Part shown: positions 49,861 through 62,088 of the stretch, in pieces | How positions within the stretch are numbered: position 1 is the first letter of the stretch | Layout of the letters: the number at the start of each line of letters is the position of its first letter | Assembly: GCA_037179515.1 (NCBI GenBank) | Contig: JAXCGZ010019121.1 | Coordinates: 1-64,000, forward strand | Length of the DNA stretch: 64,000 bases | Source: Halocaridina rubra | Taxonomy: Eukaryota > Arthropoda > Malacostraca > Decapoda > Atyidae | Direction: 5' to 3' | Made by a program: the position numbers and the translations under genes | The notes under the pieces: model-generated | What the model saw: only the letters and a program-made list of their open reading frames with translations | What the model was told of the DNA's origin: nothing | Databases searched by the model: none

Positions 49861-50670
49861 CCATCCATTCATATACCAAAGCCATATTCCCCCTTATAAG
49901 AGGGATAGCCTTCAAATACCTCGGCTCCTACGTAACGAAGGATGGAGACCTAGAGAGAGAGATTGATCATAGGATCCAGGTAGCGTGGAACAGCTGGAAG
50001 AGAACATCAGGGGTGCTATGTGACAAGAAAATCAGTGCTAGAGTGAAAGGAAAAGTGTACAAGTCAGTTGTGAGACCAGCGTTGCTGTACGGTGCGGAGA
50101 CGTGGCCGGTGAAAAAGGTTCAAGAAAGGAAGATAGATGTCGCAGAAATGAGAATGCTGAGGTGGATGTGTGGGGTGACGAGGGAGGACAGGATACGAAA
50201 TGACCAGATCAGAGGTACAGTGAAGGTGGTGGAGGCGTCGGCGAAAGCGCAGGAGAGGAGATTACAGTGGTTCGGTCATGTGAAGAGGAGAGAAGAAGAC
50301 TACGTGGGTGTGAGAGTGATGGAGATGGACGTGGAGGGCAGACGTAGACGAGGAAGACCTAAACTACGGTGGAAGGACCGACTGAAGGAGGATCTCAGAG
50401 AGAGACAGCTGGAGGAGGAGCAAGTGATGGACCGGAACCAGTGGAGACGACTAGTGAAGAGATGCGACCCCATATGAAAATGGGAACGCAAATAGAGGAA
50501 GAAGAAGAAGAAGATAAGAGGGATAGCTGAGTCAAAGAAAATACTTTAACTTTTTGTAGGAAGTAAATACAGAGGAGGGGATTCCCAGTCCCCCCATTCT
50601 GCCCCATTTAGTCGACTTTTACGACACACAAGGAACATGGAGGAAGTATTCTTACCCCCTCCCTCAGGGT
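49861..50670 (-). mobile_element. Mobile repeat with 14-bp target-site duplication, inserted in Copia
   Basis: TTTTTTGCACATAT lies at both ends (49847-49860 and 50671-50684). Without the nested RTE piece it is ~206 bp: CCCCCTTATAAGAGGG, AGGGGATTCCCAGTCCCCCC, AGTCGACTTTTACGACAC, TTACCCCCTCCCTCAGGG. Same family as 14237-14490. In minus orientation it ends GGTATATGAATGGATGG, a degraded simple tail. No protein recognised; SINE-like. Confidence 0.8.
49910..50513 (+). pseudogene. RTE-type LINE fragment, 5'-truncated, with 14-bp target-site duplication
   Basis: ATAAGAGGGATAGC flanks it (49896-49909, 50514-50527). It encodes ~188 open codons (to 50477) of the C-terminal region of an RTE-like ORF2: FKYLGSYVTKDGDLEREI, RPALLYGAETW, EMRMLRWMCGVTREDRIRN, LQWFGHVKRREEDY, RRRRGRPKLRWKD. 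A short 3' UTR ends in GAAGAAGAAG. The open frame suggests a younger insertion than its surroundings. Distinct from the decayed RTE-like copy at 23215. Confidence 0.88.
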
Positions 50671-50684
50671 TTTTTTGCACATAT

Positions 50685-52230
50685 ACTGAGGAATATTCGA
50701 AAGGTAAGGTGTATTGCAATAATTTATTAGTAGACACTGGTGCAACTGCACACATTACTTGTGAGAAAGAATAATTTGTGACCTTTGAGGAAAACTTTAA
50801 TCCATAGAAACACATGATTGAATTGGCTTATGAAAGCAGAGCCAGTGATATAGTTCAAGGTAAGAGGGATGCCTGTGTAATGCTGCATGATAGTAATGGT
50901 AAATTGTGTAAAATGACAGTGAAAGATGCACTGTATGTGCCAACATATGAAGAGGACATATTTTCTGTACAATCAGCAACACAAAAAGGTGCCACTGTGA
51001 CTTTTACCCCTGAGTGTGCAAAGGTGGAAACCCCTGACAGCACAGCTTTTGATATTGAAAAGCAGGGAATATTATATTATCTATATAGTGTTAAGGGAAA
51101 GAGCACTGTTAGCCATACAGCATTTGAATGGCACAAAATCTTAGGACATTGTAACATGAGGGATATATTCAAGCTGGAAAGTGTAGTTGATGGAATGTGA
51201 ATCTCTAGCAAAGAAATTCAAGATTGTGAAACATGTAGCCTAGGAAAAATATCCCAGTATATGAGCAGAGAACCTGACGCGAGAGCCACAAATAACTTAG
51301 AATTAGTGAACTGTGACTTAGCAGGACCAATAAATGTAACTGGAAAAGGAGATTATAAGATTGCCATAACTTTTGTGGATTATTACTCTGGTAATGTCAT
51401 GGTTTATCTGCTTAAATATAAGAGTGACACCATACATGCCATTGAAAATTTTTTGGCTGATACTTCCGTGTATGGGACAGTGAAAAGCTTTTGTACTGGC
51501 AATGGTACGGAATTTACGTCAAGTGATTTTAGATCCCTCATGGTAAGAAATAAAATCAAGCATGAATTTTCCTCCCTTTACTCTCCTCAACAAAACGGTA
51601 CAGCAGAAACATCATGGAGAACCTTGTTTGAAATGTCGAAATGTTTGCTGATAGTAGCTGGAATACCAAAGTCATTATGGCCATATGTATTCAAGATGTC
51701 AGCCTACATAAGAAACAGGTGCTTCAACTACAGGACTGGCACGACTCCTTATGAGACGTTGATTGGAAGAAAACCTAACTTCACTGACCTACACATGTTT
51801 GGTGCTACATGTTATGCCAACCAACAACATGAAAGCAAATTAGATGCAAGAAGTGTAAAGAGAGTATTTTTAAGCTACGATGGAGAGAACCCTGCCTACC
51901 TAGTGTACTTGCTGAACAAAAATGCAGTAAAGAAGGAGAGATGTTTGAAATTCTTCAAGAATGAGCAAGTCGATAACAGCCAAAGTGCAAAATGTGAAGA
52001 CGAAGGTTTACTATGACCACGAGAGCCAGAGGAGGACGACCAGTCAGAAGTAAGAGAAAATGATGAAGAATCAAGCATGATCAAGGAAGACAGATCCGAC
52101 CAAGGAAACACGACAGCCAGCTATGAAGCACCAACAAGATATCCGAAGAGGGATAAGAAGCCTCCCAGCTACCTAGGTGATTACGTGATGGATAATGATG
52201 ACATAGAATTTGTAAACACGGTGAGATGGT
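50685..52230 (+). pseudogene. Copia protease and integrase
   Basis: Protease LLVDTGATAHIT (~50725), a stop at ~50772, a pre-integrase segment (FEWHKILGHCNMRDI), a stop at 51198, and integrase 51261-52016: NCDLAGPINVTGKGDYK, FCTGNGTEFTS, SPQQNGTAETSWRTLFEM, then the C-terminal domain (GATCYANQQHESKLDARS). The second catalytic Asp (normally in a DNG motif) is Gly here (TGNGTEF), so the integrase would be inactive. An acidic linker with a stop at 52014 leads to RT. Confidence 0.86.
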
Positions 52231-52283
52231 CCTTCTAACACTGTTACAGAGTAGTCGATGTCCCAACTATATATGCAGAGGCT

Positions 52284-52905
52284 ATGTCATCCCCAGAATC
52301 TCTCAAATGGAAGACGGAAATGGAAGAAGAGATGGACGCTCTAGAAGAACACGACAGTTTCAAACTGCATCCATTACCTGTAGAGAGGTCAGTTATAGGT
52401 GGAAAATGGGTTTACTCCAGGAAGACAGATCTTGACAATCCCATGAAACACAAAGCAAGGTATGTAGTAGCTAAAGAGTTTTCCCAAGTAAAAGAGATAG
52501 ATTTTCATGAGAAATTTTCACCCACTGTAAACTTCACATCTGTACAGACTGCTGTACAGAAAGATCTGTTTGTGCATCAGATGGATGTAAAGATGGCATA
52601 TCTCAACACAGATATTGACTGCAAAATTTTCTTGAAACAATTCGAAGGTCTGGTAAAAATAAACAGTAAAGGTGAATTGCTAGTGTGTAAACTTAAGAAA
52701 TCATTATATTCTTTAAAGCAAAGTGAGAGAAATTGGTTCATGATGTTGCATGAATATCTTATCTTTGATCAATTTTTGCAATCTCTTTCAGATCCATGCT
52801 TATACCAAATTTGATGGTGATTCTGTTGTAATTATTTTGTTTTGGGTAGATGACATTATAATTGCTGCAAGCAATGGTCAGGAGTTGAACAACATGCAAG
52901 ACAGT
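52284..52905 (+). pseudogene. Copia reverse transcriptase, interrupted
   Basis: ESLKWKTEMEEEMDALEEH, VIGGKWVYSRKT, FHEKFSPTVNFTSV, HQMDVKMAYLNTDI, KKSLYSLKQSERNW, then after a stop and frameshift (52812) the catalytic FWVDDIIIAAS at ~52845. A LINE replaces the sequence from ~52912; the rest of RT is missing. Confidence 0.86.
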
Positions 52906-52911
52906 AGAAAA

Positions 52912-55380
52912 GATGGTACTTAACAGAGTCCGCTGGAAATGCCCACCCTTCCCAGAAAACATGTGTGCCTACCAGCCTGGCGTAGGCACCTCAGAATGCA
53001 TAGCCTCCATACTATCATATATCAACAACTGCTGTGGATACATCATTTTCCTAGACCTAGAGAAGGCCTTTGAACTAGCCTATGTGCCAGCGATACTCTC
53101 AGCTCTCGTCGCAAAGCAGATTATAGGAAACCTTCTCTCATGGATCAAGCAGAGTCTACAAAACCATAGTGCACGAGTCAAAGTAGAAGGGCACTACTCC
53201 ACCTACAAAAACCACAAAAATGGGACCCCCCAAGGTGGAATCCTTAGCCCCTTTCTCTTTAATTGTCTCATGGAAAAACTCATGGACATCGCACTACCAC
53301 ATGGAACCAAACCCTTCAATTATGCGGATGACTTTGCTCTCGTCACAATAGGCGATAGAAGCTCCAACAAGACCCAGCGCTGCCTCACCAAGATTCACCA
53401 TGCCTCCATCTCCCTCAGAGTTAAAATCAATGCGTACAAAACCAAGGCCCTTCCCATCCACCAGTGGAGACCAGACACTAATCTGGTCATAGGTAACGAG
53501 CCTGTGAACTGGGTTACCAAACACCATATACCTGTGTGTAATCATCGACGTCAAACTAACCTTTGGACCAGAAATTCAACACTTGCGCGACAAATGCAGC
53601 CAGCGACAAGCGGTCCTTCGTCGGATGTCGGACCTCTACGACTGTGCATCCTTTAATGTCCTCAAAACCTTCTATGTACAAGCCATACGCAACCTCACAG
53701 ACTATGCTTGTCCCACACTCTGGCTACTAAAAGACCAACAGTGGGACAAGATAGAAGTTATTGCAAATAGCGTCATGCGTAGTATGCTAGGAGCCCCCGT
53801 GTGGACCAAGAGAGAAAACGTCCAGATGGAATTGGGACTCATGCCACTCAAACTCAGAACTCAGCACAGACTGACCCTCTTTATTGCCAAAACCACAACT
53901 GCCTAACATACCTGCCTCGCTGGCACAAATCTCCACCTAGCCCTCAATCGCAGCCAAGGTCTGTGCTGGCCTGCAGGCACTGCTATTCAGAGAGGACAAC
54001 CTGGGCGAGATACAGGACACACCGCTTCCTGAATACCGATGTCCACCCCCATGGAATGACCAACCACTTGACATAAAGATCGAGCTCCCTGACAACCCCA
54101 AAAGCTTGGTAAACCCGCTTGTCCTTAAAAACATATACAAGGACAAAATTCAGAGCTGGAGCAGGCCAAACTCTCAAGTCTTCTACACTGACGGCTCAGT
54201 AAATCAAGAAAATATAGCCTCAGCCACCGCCTTCACCACCGGAAACCACGTCCAATCCTGGAGACTGTCAAACTCCTGCTCATCGCTTCAGACTGAGCTT
54301 GTTGCCATAGCCAATGCCCTCGACTTCTTCACCCAGCAAGGAGCTGACCATGCCCTAATTCTCTTTGACTCTAAAGGCACCTTACAGGCCATCAAGATGC
54401 CACTCCTCAGAGACTATGTACACATCATCACCACCATTCTCAGCCACTACCACAGGACAATCAGCCTTGGAAAAGCCATCACTCTTGCCTGGATTCCCAG
54501 TCACGTCGGCATCAAGGGAAATGAGGAAGCCGATCAAGCCACCAAACAAGCCACTCTTAGAGCAGAAATCCAAATATCTCTGCCTCCTAGGATTCAACTG
54601 ATAAAAACCAAAACTACCAAGTCACTCCTTAACGTCATAATAACTAAACACAATTTGTGCACTGACATTGGCTCCTCCTCCACTTGGTGATGCAAAGCCA
54701 CCACCGATCTTCAGGAAATCACCCTGCCTAAGAACCTTTGACGAAGAACAGCGGTCAGTGTGTACCGTCTGAGACTCGGGTAAAAGTGCACCTGGCAAAT
54801 AGTGGATGATATCAGGGAATGCACCTTCTGCCAGGTAGCCTCACCACATCCACTGCTACACTACATCCTCGAAAGCGATTGCTTTTCAGAAATTTGACGG
54901 AAAACTGGTGTCCCTGCAACATCCAGCAAAGATCCAAAGACTCTTCATGTTGCTAGCTCCATAATCAGACTAGTAAAAAACAACTACATGAAGAGTCTAC
55001 TGAATATCATCAGTCAATACCCCCCACCAAGATAACTATGTAATAACTCTCTTTCACCACCAAAACAGGAATTCATTAAAAAGAATAACTGTTTGATGTG
55101 AACTAATATTCCTCAGCTGAACACTTATGTTTACTATCTTTACAGTTTTTTGCAACCTCACCTGCGGGCCAAAATAGCAGAGTCCGGTCGCCGTCAAGAG
55201 CAAATATCACCAACAATAAGCGAATTTTACCCCACATCCGCGCCAGAATAGGAAAGTTCAGTCACCCTCAAGAGCGAATACCACCTTCAATAAACAAATT
55301 TTACCCCTCCTGCAGGCCAAAAAAGGGAAGGTCCACTCACCCTCAAGGGAGAACATCAACGAAAAAAAAAATGAAAATTT
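52912..55380 (+). pseudogene. RNase H-bearing LINE (I/Nimb-like), 5'-truncated
   Basis: Encodes RT: GYIIFLDLEKAFELA (motif A), NGTPQGGILSPFLFN (motif B), FNYADDFALVTIG (motif C, ~53320); then the connection domain (53583-53906) and RNase H (54106-54690: VFYTDGSVNQE, SLQTELVAIANAL, LFDSKGTLQA, LAWIPSHVGIKGNEEAD). RT followed by RNase H marks the I/Nimb/R1-type LINEs; the clade is my estimate. Frameshifts near 53520 and 53905 and a stop near 54688. It is clearly richer in C and G than the Copia host. The 3' UTR with tandem repeats ends in an A-run near 55375. No clear target-site duplication. Confidence 0.83.
55160..55362 (+). repeat. Three ~74-bp tandem repeats in the LINE 3' UTR
   Basis: Three diverged units, each with GCGGGCCAAAATAG or similar, then TC.CCCTCAAGAG and AATTTTACCCC. 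The third is incomplete. Confidence 0.8.
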
Positions 55381-55419
55381 AATTGAGTAATAAATTTAAA
55401 ATGAAATATATGGGAAAGC

Positions 55420-55860
55420 TAATCCTGGTTTCTTGGTATAGAATTTGTTTTTCATGATAGCCGTAGTATTACTGGTTATGGAGTTTTCGTGATTAATGAT
55501 GGTGGATTAGTTTCTTGGAAGAGCAAGAAACCTAGTGTTGTAGCATTGTCTACATGTGAGGCCAAATATATGCAGTGCAAGAAGCCAATTTTCTTAGGAA
55601 TTTGTATTATGACAGGACAGGCTTTGAAAAGGATTTTGTTACTTTATATGCAGATAAGGAGGGTGCTATCGCTTTGGCCGGAAATCCTGTACATCACCAT
55701 ATATCAAAGCACATCGATGTAAGATAGCATTTTATAAGATCAGAGGTAGAAGCTGGAATTTTAAAACTTTTGTATGTTTCTTCAGAAGAAAATATTGTTG
55801 ATTTATCCACCAAACCTCTTTCCAAGGGTAAAATGGAAAAATTTAAAGTCATCAGAGGGT
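55420..55860 (+). pseudogene. Copia RNase H
   Basis: After the LINE the Copia frame resumes: SRSITGYGVFVINDGGLVSWKSKKPSVVALSTCEAKYM (read in two pieces), then YADKEGAIALAGNPVHHHISKHIDV in a shifted frame and an EENIVDLSTKPL-like end. This is the usual C-terminal Copia RNase H. It stops before the purine-rich tract at 55865-55885. Confidence 0.83.
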
Positions 55861-55883
55861 GACTTAAGCTTAAGGGGGGGGGG

Positions 55884-56006
55884 GGTTGAGTTTGTGTATT
55901 ACAAGATAACCTTAAGTTCATAATTTATGTTTAGTAAATACTTATTTTTTTCATTACATAGATCTGCCATTTATTTTTTACAGGGTTATTACTCATATAA
56001 GTGATA
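55884..56006 (+). repeat. 3' LTR of Copia, truncated
   Basis: Follows a purine run (AAGCTTAAGGGGGGGGG). TTGAGTTTGTGTATTACAAG matches the start of the Copia 5' LTR at 48992. It is cut off by (TA)n at 56007, so the true end is unknown. Confidence 0.75.
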
Positions 56007-57133
<1,127 letters not shown>

Positions 57134-57135
57134 GA

Positions 57136-59954
57136 TTGTTATACACAAATGCTGATGGATTAGCTGGCAAGGCAGTAGAATTAAAAGATAGGATTCACAA
57201 CAGTAAGGCAGATATAGTAGCAATTACAGAGACTAAGTTGAGTGAGGACATAAACAGTGTCACAGTTTTTCCTAAGGGTTTCAGAATACTAAGGGTTGAA
57301 AGATCTGAGAGGACTGGTGGAGGGATAGCACTGCTCATAAGTGAAAGGATTCAAGTTGAAGAAATAAACTTGGCTATAGAAAGTGAGTTCAAGGAATTTC
57401 TTGTTGCTCACATAAATACTGGGTCAGAGAGCATTATGATAACTGTTGTATACAACCCACCAAGGAACCAAAATAGGCTTGAAGTGTATGAGGAAAGTCA
57501 TATAGGTACTATTGAAGTCATAAACTCAGTTGTTAACATGGCATGGGAAAAAAAATGTAGGATTTTTATTATGGGAGACTTTAATCATAAAGAGATAGAT
57601 TGGATAAATCTTGACCCACACAGTGGTGAGGACTCATTCGGGGCAAGATTCCTAGCGTACAAGGGAATTTCCTACACCAACATGTAATGGAACCAACAAG
57701 GGCCAGGGGTGGGGATGAGCCATCACTACTTGATCTAGTGTTCACAGATAATGTGTTGGATATTGAAAAAATTGAGTATGAACCACTAATTGGAAAGAGT
57801 GACCACTGTGTGTTGTTGATGGAGTATATCATTGAAGATATTCTTCCTGAGAGTAGAGGCACTGAGGACATGAGGAGGAACTATCGGAAAGGAGATTACA
57901 TCAAAATGAATGAGCTTTTTTGCAGTTATTGACTGGAGAACCTTATTTTACAACAAATCTGTACAAGAAATGTATGACATCTTTTGTGAGAAATATGGGA
58001 AGATAGTAGATTGCTGCATACCTGTCACCAAAGTAGGTGTAATTCATGCCAGAGAGAAATGGTTCGATAATGGGTGTAAAAGAGCTAAGGAGTGGAGAGA
58101 CAAATGCTGGAAAAGGTATAGGAGGAGAAAAAACATAAATGCCTGGCAAACCTACAAAAGAGCAAGAAATGACTACCTAAGTAAAAGGAGAGAGGCAGAG
58201 AGAGACTATGAGAGGGACATCACCAGGAAGGCTAAAGAAAATCCCAAGCTTTTCCACAGCTTTATCAGAGGAAAACTGAAGGTAAAAGAACAGGTTTTAA
58301 GGCTAAAGAGAGCAGATGGAAGCATCACTGAGACGGATGAAGAGATCTGCAAAGAATTGAACAAGGAGTTTCAGTCAGTATTTACAGTAGAAAATACCCC
58401 ACCCCCTCAGATTGCAGTGATAGAAGCTCAAGGGCCGGCATTAGAGAACATCAACCTTACAGCCACAGAGGTATGCAAAGCGCTGATGGATTTAGATGTT
58501 CATAAAGCTACAGGTCCTGATGACATATCCCCTCATGTGCTTAAAAAATGCGCAAACACAAAATCAGTGGCACTAAGTATCATATTTAAGGAGTCACTGG
58601 AGTCGGGGGAGATTCCAAGATGCTGGAAACAAGCAATGTGATACCTATCTTCAAAAAGGGAAGGAGGGATACGGCTCTGAACTATAGACCAGTTTCCTTG
58701 ACCAGCATAGTTTGCAAAGTTATGGAGAAACTACTAAGGAAACATATCTCTCTTCACTTGGAATCCTTCAACTTTTTGTCAGTGAGGCAACATGGCTTCA
58801 GAGAAGGTAGATCAACAGTAACAAACTTATTAGAATTTTATGATGAGGTAAGCCAATTCTTACAGGAAAGAGAGGGCTGGGCAGATTGCATATTCCTAGA
58901 CTTCCAGAAAGCGTTTGACACTGTTCCACATGGGAGACTTATTAGGAAGCTGCAATCAATGGCTAGAATAGGTGGAAATGTTTTGGAATGGATAAAAACT
59001 TACTTAGAAGGAAGGGAACAGAGGGTTAGAGTAAGACACTCAGTGTCTGAATGGAGAAGAGTTAGTAGTGGAGTTCCACAGGGTTCAGTTTTAGGGCCAC
59101 TTTTGTTCCTTGTATATGTAAATGACCTACCAGAGTCTGTAAATTCATTCATGAATATGTTTGCAGATGATGCAAAGATTGTGAAGAAAGTAAAAAACGA
59201 GAACAATGGTAGAGAACTTCAGGAGGATCTAAATAATCTGCATGAGTGGTCAGAAAAGTGGCTAATGAAATTCAATACTTCAAAATGTAAGGTAATGAGA
59301 ATGGGTACAAGTGCAAGAAGGCCCAAGCTTGACTACTCGGTGGCTGGAGTACAACTTCAAGAGACAGAAAATGAGAGAGATCTAGGAGTAAACACACTGG
59401 CAGATTTGTCTCCAGAAATACATATAAATGGCATAGTAAGGGCAGCATATGCATTCTTATCAAATGTAAGGGTAGCCTTCAGGCACATGGACAAGGAAAT
59501 GTTCAGAAATATTTATGTAACCTATGTGAGGCCAAAACTCGAATATGCAGCCCCCTTTTGGAATCCGCACTTGAAAAAGCACAAAGCTAAGCTTGAAAAA
59601 GTTCAAAGACATGCCACGAAACTGGTGCCAGAAATACGCAATCTCAGTTATGATGAGAGGCTGAGGGAATTAGACTTACCATCACTCGAAGCTAGAAGAG
59701 TGAGGGGGGATATGGTGACAGTCTTTGAAATCCTTCATGGTTATGATAGAGTGGATAGGGATGGATATTTTGATATGGCTGGCTCTAGAACTAGAGGTCA
59801 TAGTTTGACGCTTGGTAAGAAAACTTCTTTGCAGGATGTAAGGAAATACTTTTTCAGTGTAAGAGTAGTTGATAATTGGAATTGGCTAAGCGAGGAGGTA
59901 GTTAATGCTATCTCAATCCATAGTTTTAAGGACAGGTATGATAAGTATCACTAA
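57136..59954 (+). pseudogene. LINE-X copy G, ORF2
   Basis: Full-length ORF2 with three frameshifts: a 5-bp loss near 57656 (CTAGCGTAC), an extra T near 57918, and a lost A near 58636 (AAGCAATGTG). Otherwise close to copy H, with endonuclease motifs, FLDFQKAFDTVPH, FADD and the C-terminal domain present. 3' UTR hairpin and two perfect tail units to 60045. Confidence 0.92.
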
Positions 59955-60017
59955 GTATAAAATGGAACCGATCAGGAGACGGGAAGATACGAGCTTTGGG
60001 CTCTTTCCCGTAAACAC

Positions 60018-60045
60018 AATTAGGTAATCACAATTAGGTAATCAC
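60018..60045 (+). repeat. LINE-X copy G tail, two perfect 14-bp units
   Basis: AATTAGGTAATCAC twice; copy K starts at the very next base. Confidence 0.9.
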
Positions 60046-61232
60046 AATCTTACAGGAAAGAGAGGGCTGGGCAGATTGCATATTCCTAGACTTCAAGAAA
60101 GCGTTTGACACTGTTCCACATGGGAGACTTATTAGGAAGCTGCAAGCAACGGCTAGAATAGGTGGAAATGTTTTGGAATGGATAAAAACTTACTTAGAAG
60201 GAAGGGAACAGAGGTTTAGAGTAAGACACTCAGTGTCTGAATGGAGAAGCGTTAGTAGTGGAGTTCCACAGGGTTCAGTTTTAGGGCCACTTTTGTTCCT
60301 TGTATATGTAAATGACCTACCAGAGTCTGTAAATTCATTCATGAATATGTTTGCAAATGATGCAAAGATTGTGAAGAAAGTAAAAAACGAGAACAATGAT
60401 AGAGAACTTCAGGAGGATCTATATACTCTGCATGAGTGGTCAGAAAAGTGGCTAATGAAATTCAATACTTCAAAATGTAAGGTAATGAGAATGGGTACAA
60501 GTGCAAGAAGACCCAAGCTTGACTATTCGGTTGCTGGAGTACAACTTCAAGAGACAGAAAATGCGAGAGATCTAGGAGTAAACATACTGGCAGATTTGTC
60601 TCCAGAAATACACATAAATGGCATAGTAAGGGCAGCATATGCATTCTTATCAAATGTAAGGGTAGCCTTCAGGCACATGGACAAGGAAATGTTCAGAAAT
60701 ATTTATGTAACCTATGTGAGGCCAAACCTCGAATATGCAGCCCCCTTTTGGAATCCACACTTGGAAAAGCACATAGCTAAGCTTGAAAAAGTTCAAAGAC
60801 ATGCCACGAAACTGGTGCCAGGAATACGCAATCTCAGTTATGATGAGAGGCTGAGGGAATTAGACTTACCATCACTCGAAGCTAGATGATTGAGGGGGGG
60901 ATATGGTGACAGTCTTTAAATTCCTTCATGGCTATGATAGAGTGGATAGGGATAAATATTTTGATATGGCTGGCTCTAGAACTAGAGGTCATAGTTTGAA
61001 GCTTGGTAAGAAAACTTCTTTGCAGGATGTAAGGAAATACTTTTTCAGTGTAAGAGTAGTTGATAATTGGAATTGGCTAAGCGAGGAGGTAGTTACTGCT
61101 ATCTCAATCCATAGTTTTAAGGACAGGTATGATAAGTATCACTAAGCATAAAATGGAACTGATCAGGAGACGGGAAGATACGAGCTTTGGGCTCTTTCTC
61201 GTAAACACAATTAGGTAATCATAATTAGGTAA
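60046..61232 (+). pseudogene. LINE-X copy K, 5'-truncated RT and C-terminal part
   Basis: Starts in RT just before motif A (LQEREGWADCIFLDFKKAFDTVPHG), directly after the tail of copy G. Long open stretch 60173-60889. The catalytic FADD is FAND. A stop at 60887-60889 and an extra G near 60895 shift the end (60903-61145). 3' UTR and tail follow, then CACACAAACACACAC. Confidence 0.91.
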
Positions 61233-61239
61233 TCACACA

Positions 61240-62088
61240 CAAACACACACATAGGGCAAGAGAGAAAAGAACTAGAAAAACGAATAAGGAAGCTGGCAGG
61301 GGAAAAGTGTGAACTAGAAACCAGAATTTCTAAACAAGAAGATAACAACAAAGAGCTGAATGACAACCTGAATAAAATGAATCTTAGTTCACTGCTCTCT
61401 TCTGAGAGAGATGAGATTGCAGCTTGGAATGTCCAGATTAAGGAAAACTTCGAACAGTTTAGGAAAGAGCTTCAGGAGCTGAATACGAAACCTGATGACA
61501 TGAAAACTTCCTTTGCGTATGCATTAAAGAGGAATGTGTCATTTTAAAAGGCTGTGAAGGTGGTGACAATGGAAAACATACAAACAGTTGACTATGAAGA
61601 GACAGTAATAAAAAAAATGAAAGATGAAGTGATGGAGAGGGCAAATCCACTGATTAAACAGGTACTTGATAAAGAGAAGATAGTGGTAATCTCAGGCATA
61701 AGTGAATCCCAGGAGCCAACATGGCAGGGGAGACTTGAGGAAAATAAAGCTAGGATTTTAGAGCTGATAAGAAAGATTGGAGTAGTATGTGGTCCTGAGG
61801 ATATTGTAAACATTCACCAGCTAGGCAAATATTCGAGGGAGGGAAAGCAAAGACCAATAAAAGTAACCTTTGAGAGAGGGAACACATGTAGAGATATACT
61901 GATGAGGAAAAAAGTCAAAAAGACCTTCAAGAATTCAATAAAGTGTTCATTAGATGATACAGAATACAGGAAGAGATGGAAAGGATCAAAAACTTGTTGC
62001 AAGAGGCCAGGAGATTAAAAGAGGAAAGAAATGAAGAAGAGAAGAAAAATTTTGATTTCAGAGTTCTTCCAGACAAAGGAGAGATAAA
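61240..62088 (+). pseudogene. LINE-X copy L, ORF1 fragment split by a second LINE
   Basis: Begins in the coiled coil (GQERKELEKRIRKLAGEKCE), about 10 bp after the tail of copy K. A stop at ~61546 and an A-run too short for the frame near 61912 break it. RRM-like domain present ([17 protein letters not shown]). Heptamer AAATTTT at 62047-62053. It is interrupted at 62089; the sequence AAGGAGAGATAAA is repeated at 63987-63999, where this copy resumes at the window end. More diverged than G and H. Confidence 0.88.

Larger units (their letters stand above)
48990..56006 (+). mobile_element. Copia-type LTR retrotransposon, degenerate, with nested insertions
   Basis: Order gag, protease, integrase, RT, RNase H: integrase before RT is the Copia (Ty1) arrangement. 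The 5' LTR is reduced to ~30 bp (TGTTGAGTTTGTGTATTAC, also at 55886), the 3' LTR is cut by (TA)n. It is interrupted by a mobile repeat (49861-50670, itself holding an RTE piece) and by a LINE (52912-55380). All frames have lesions. Confidence 0.88.
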
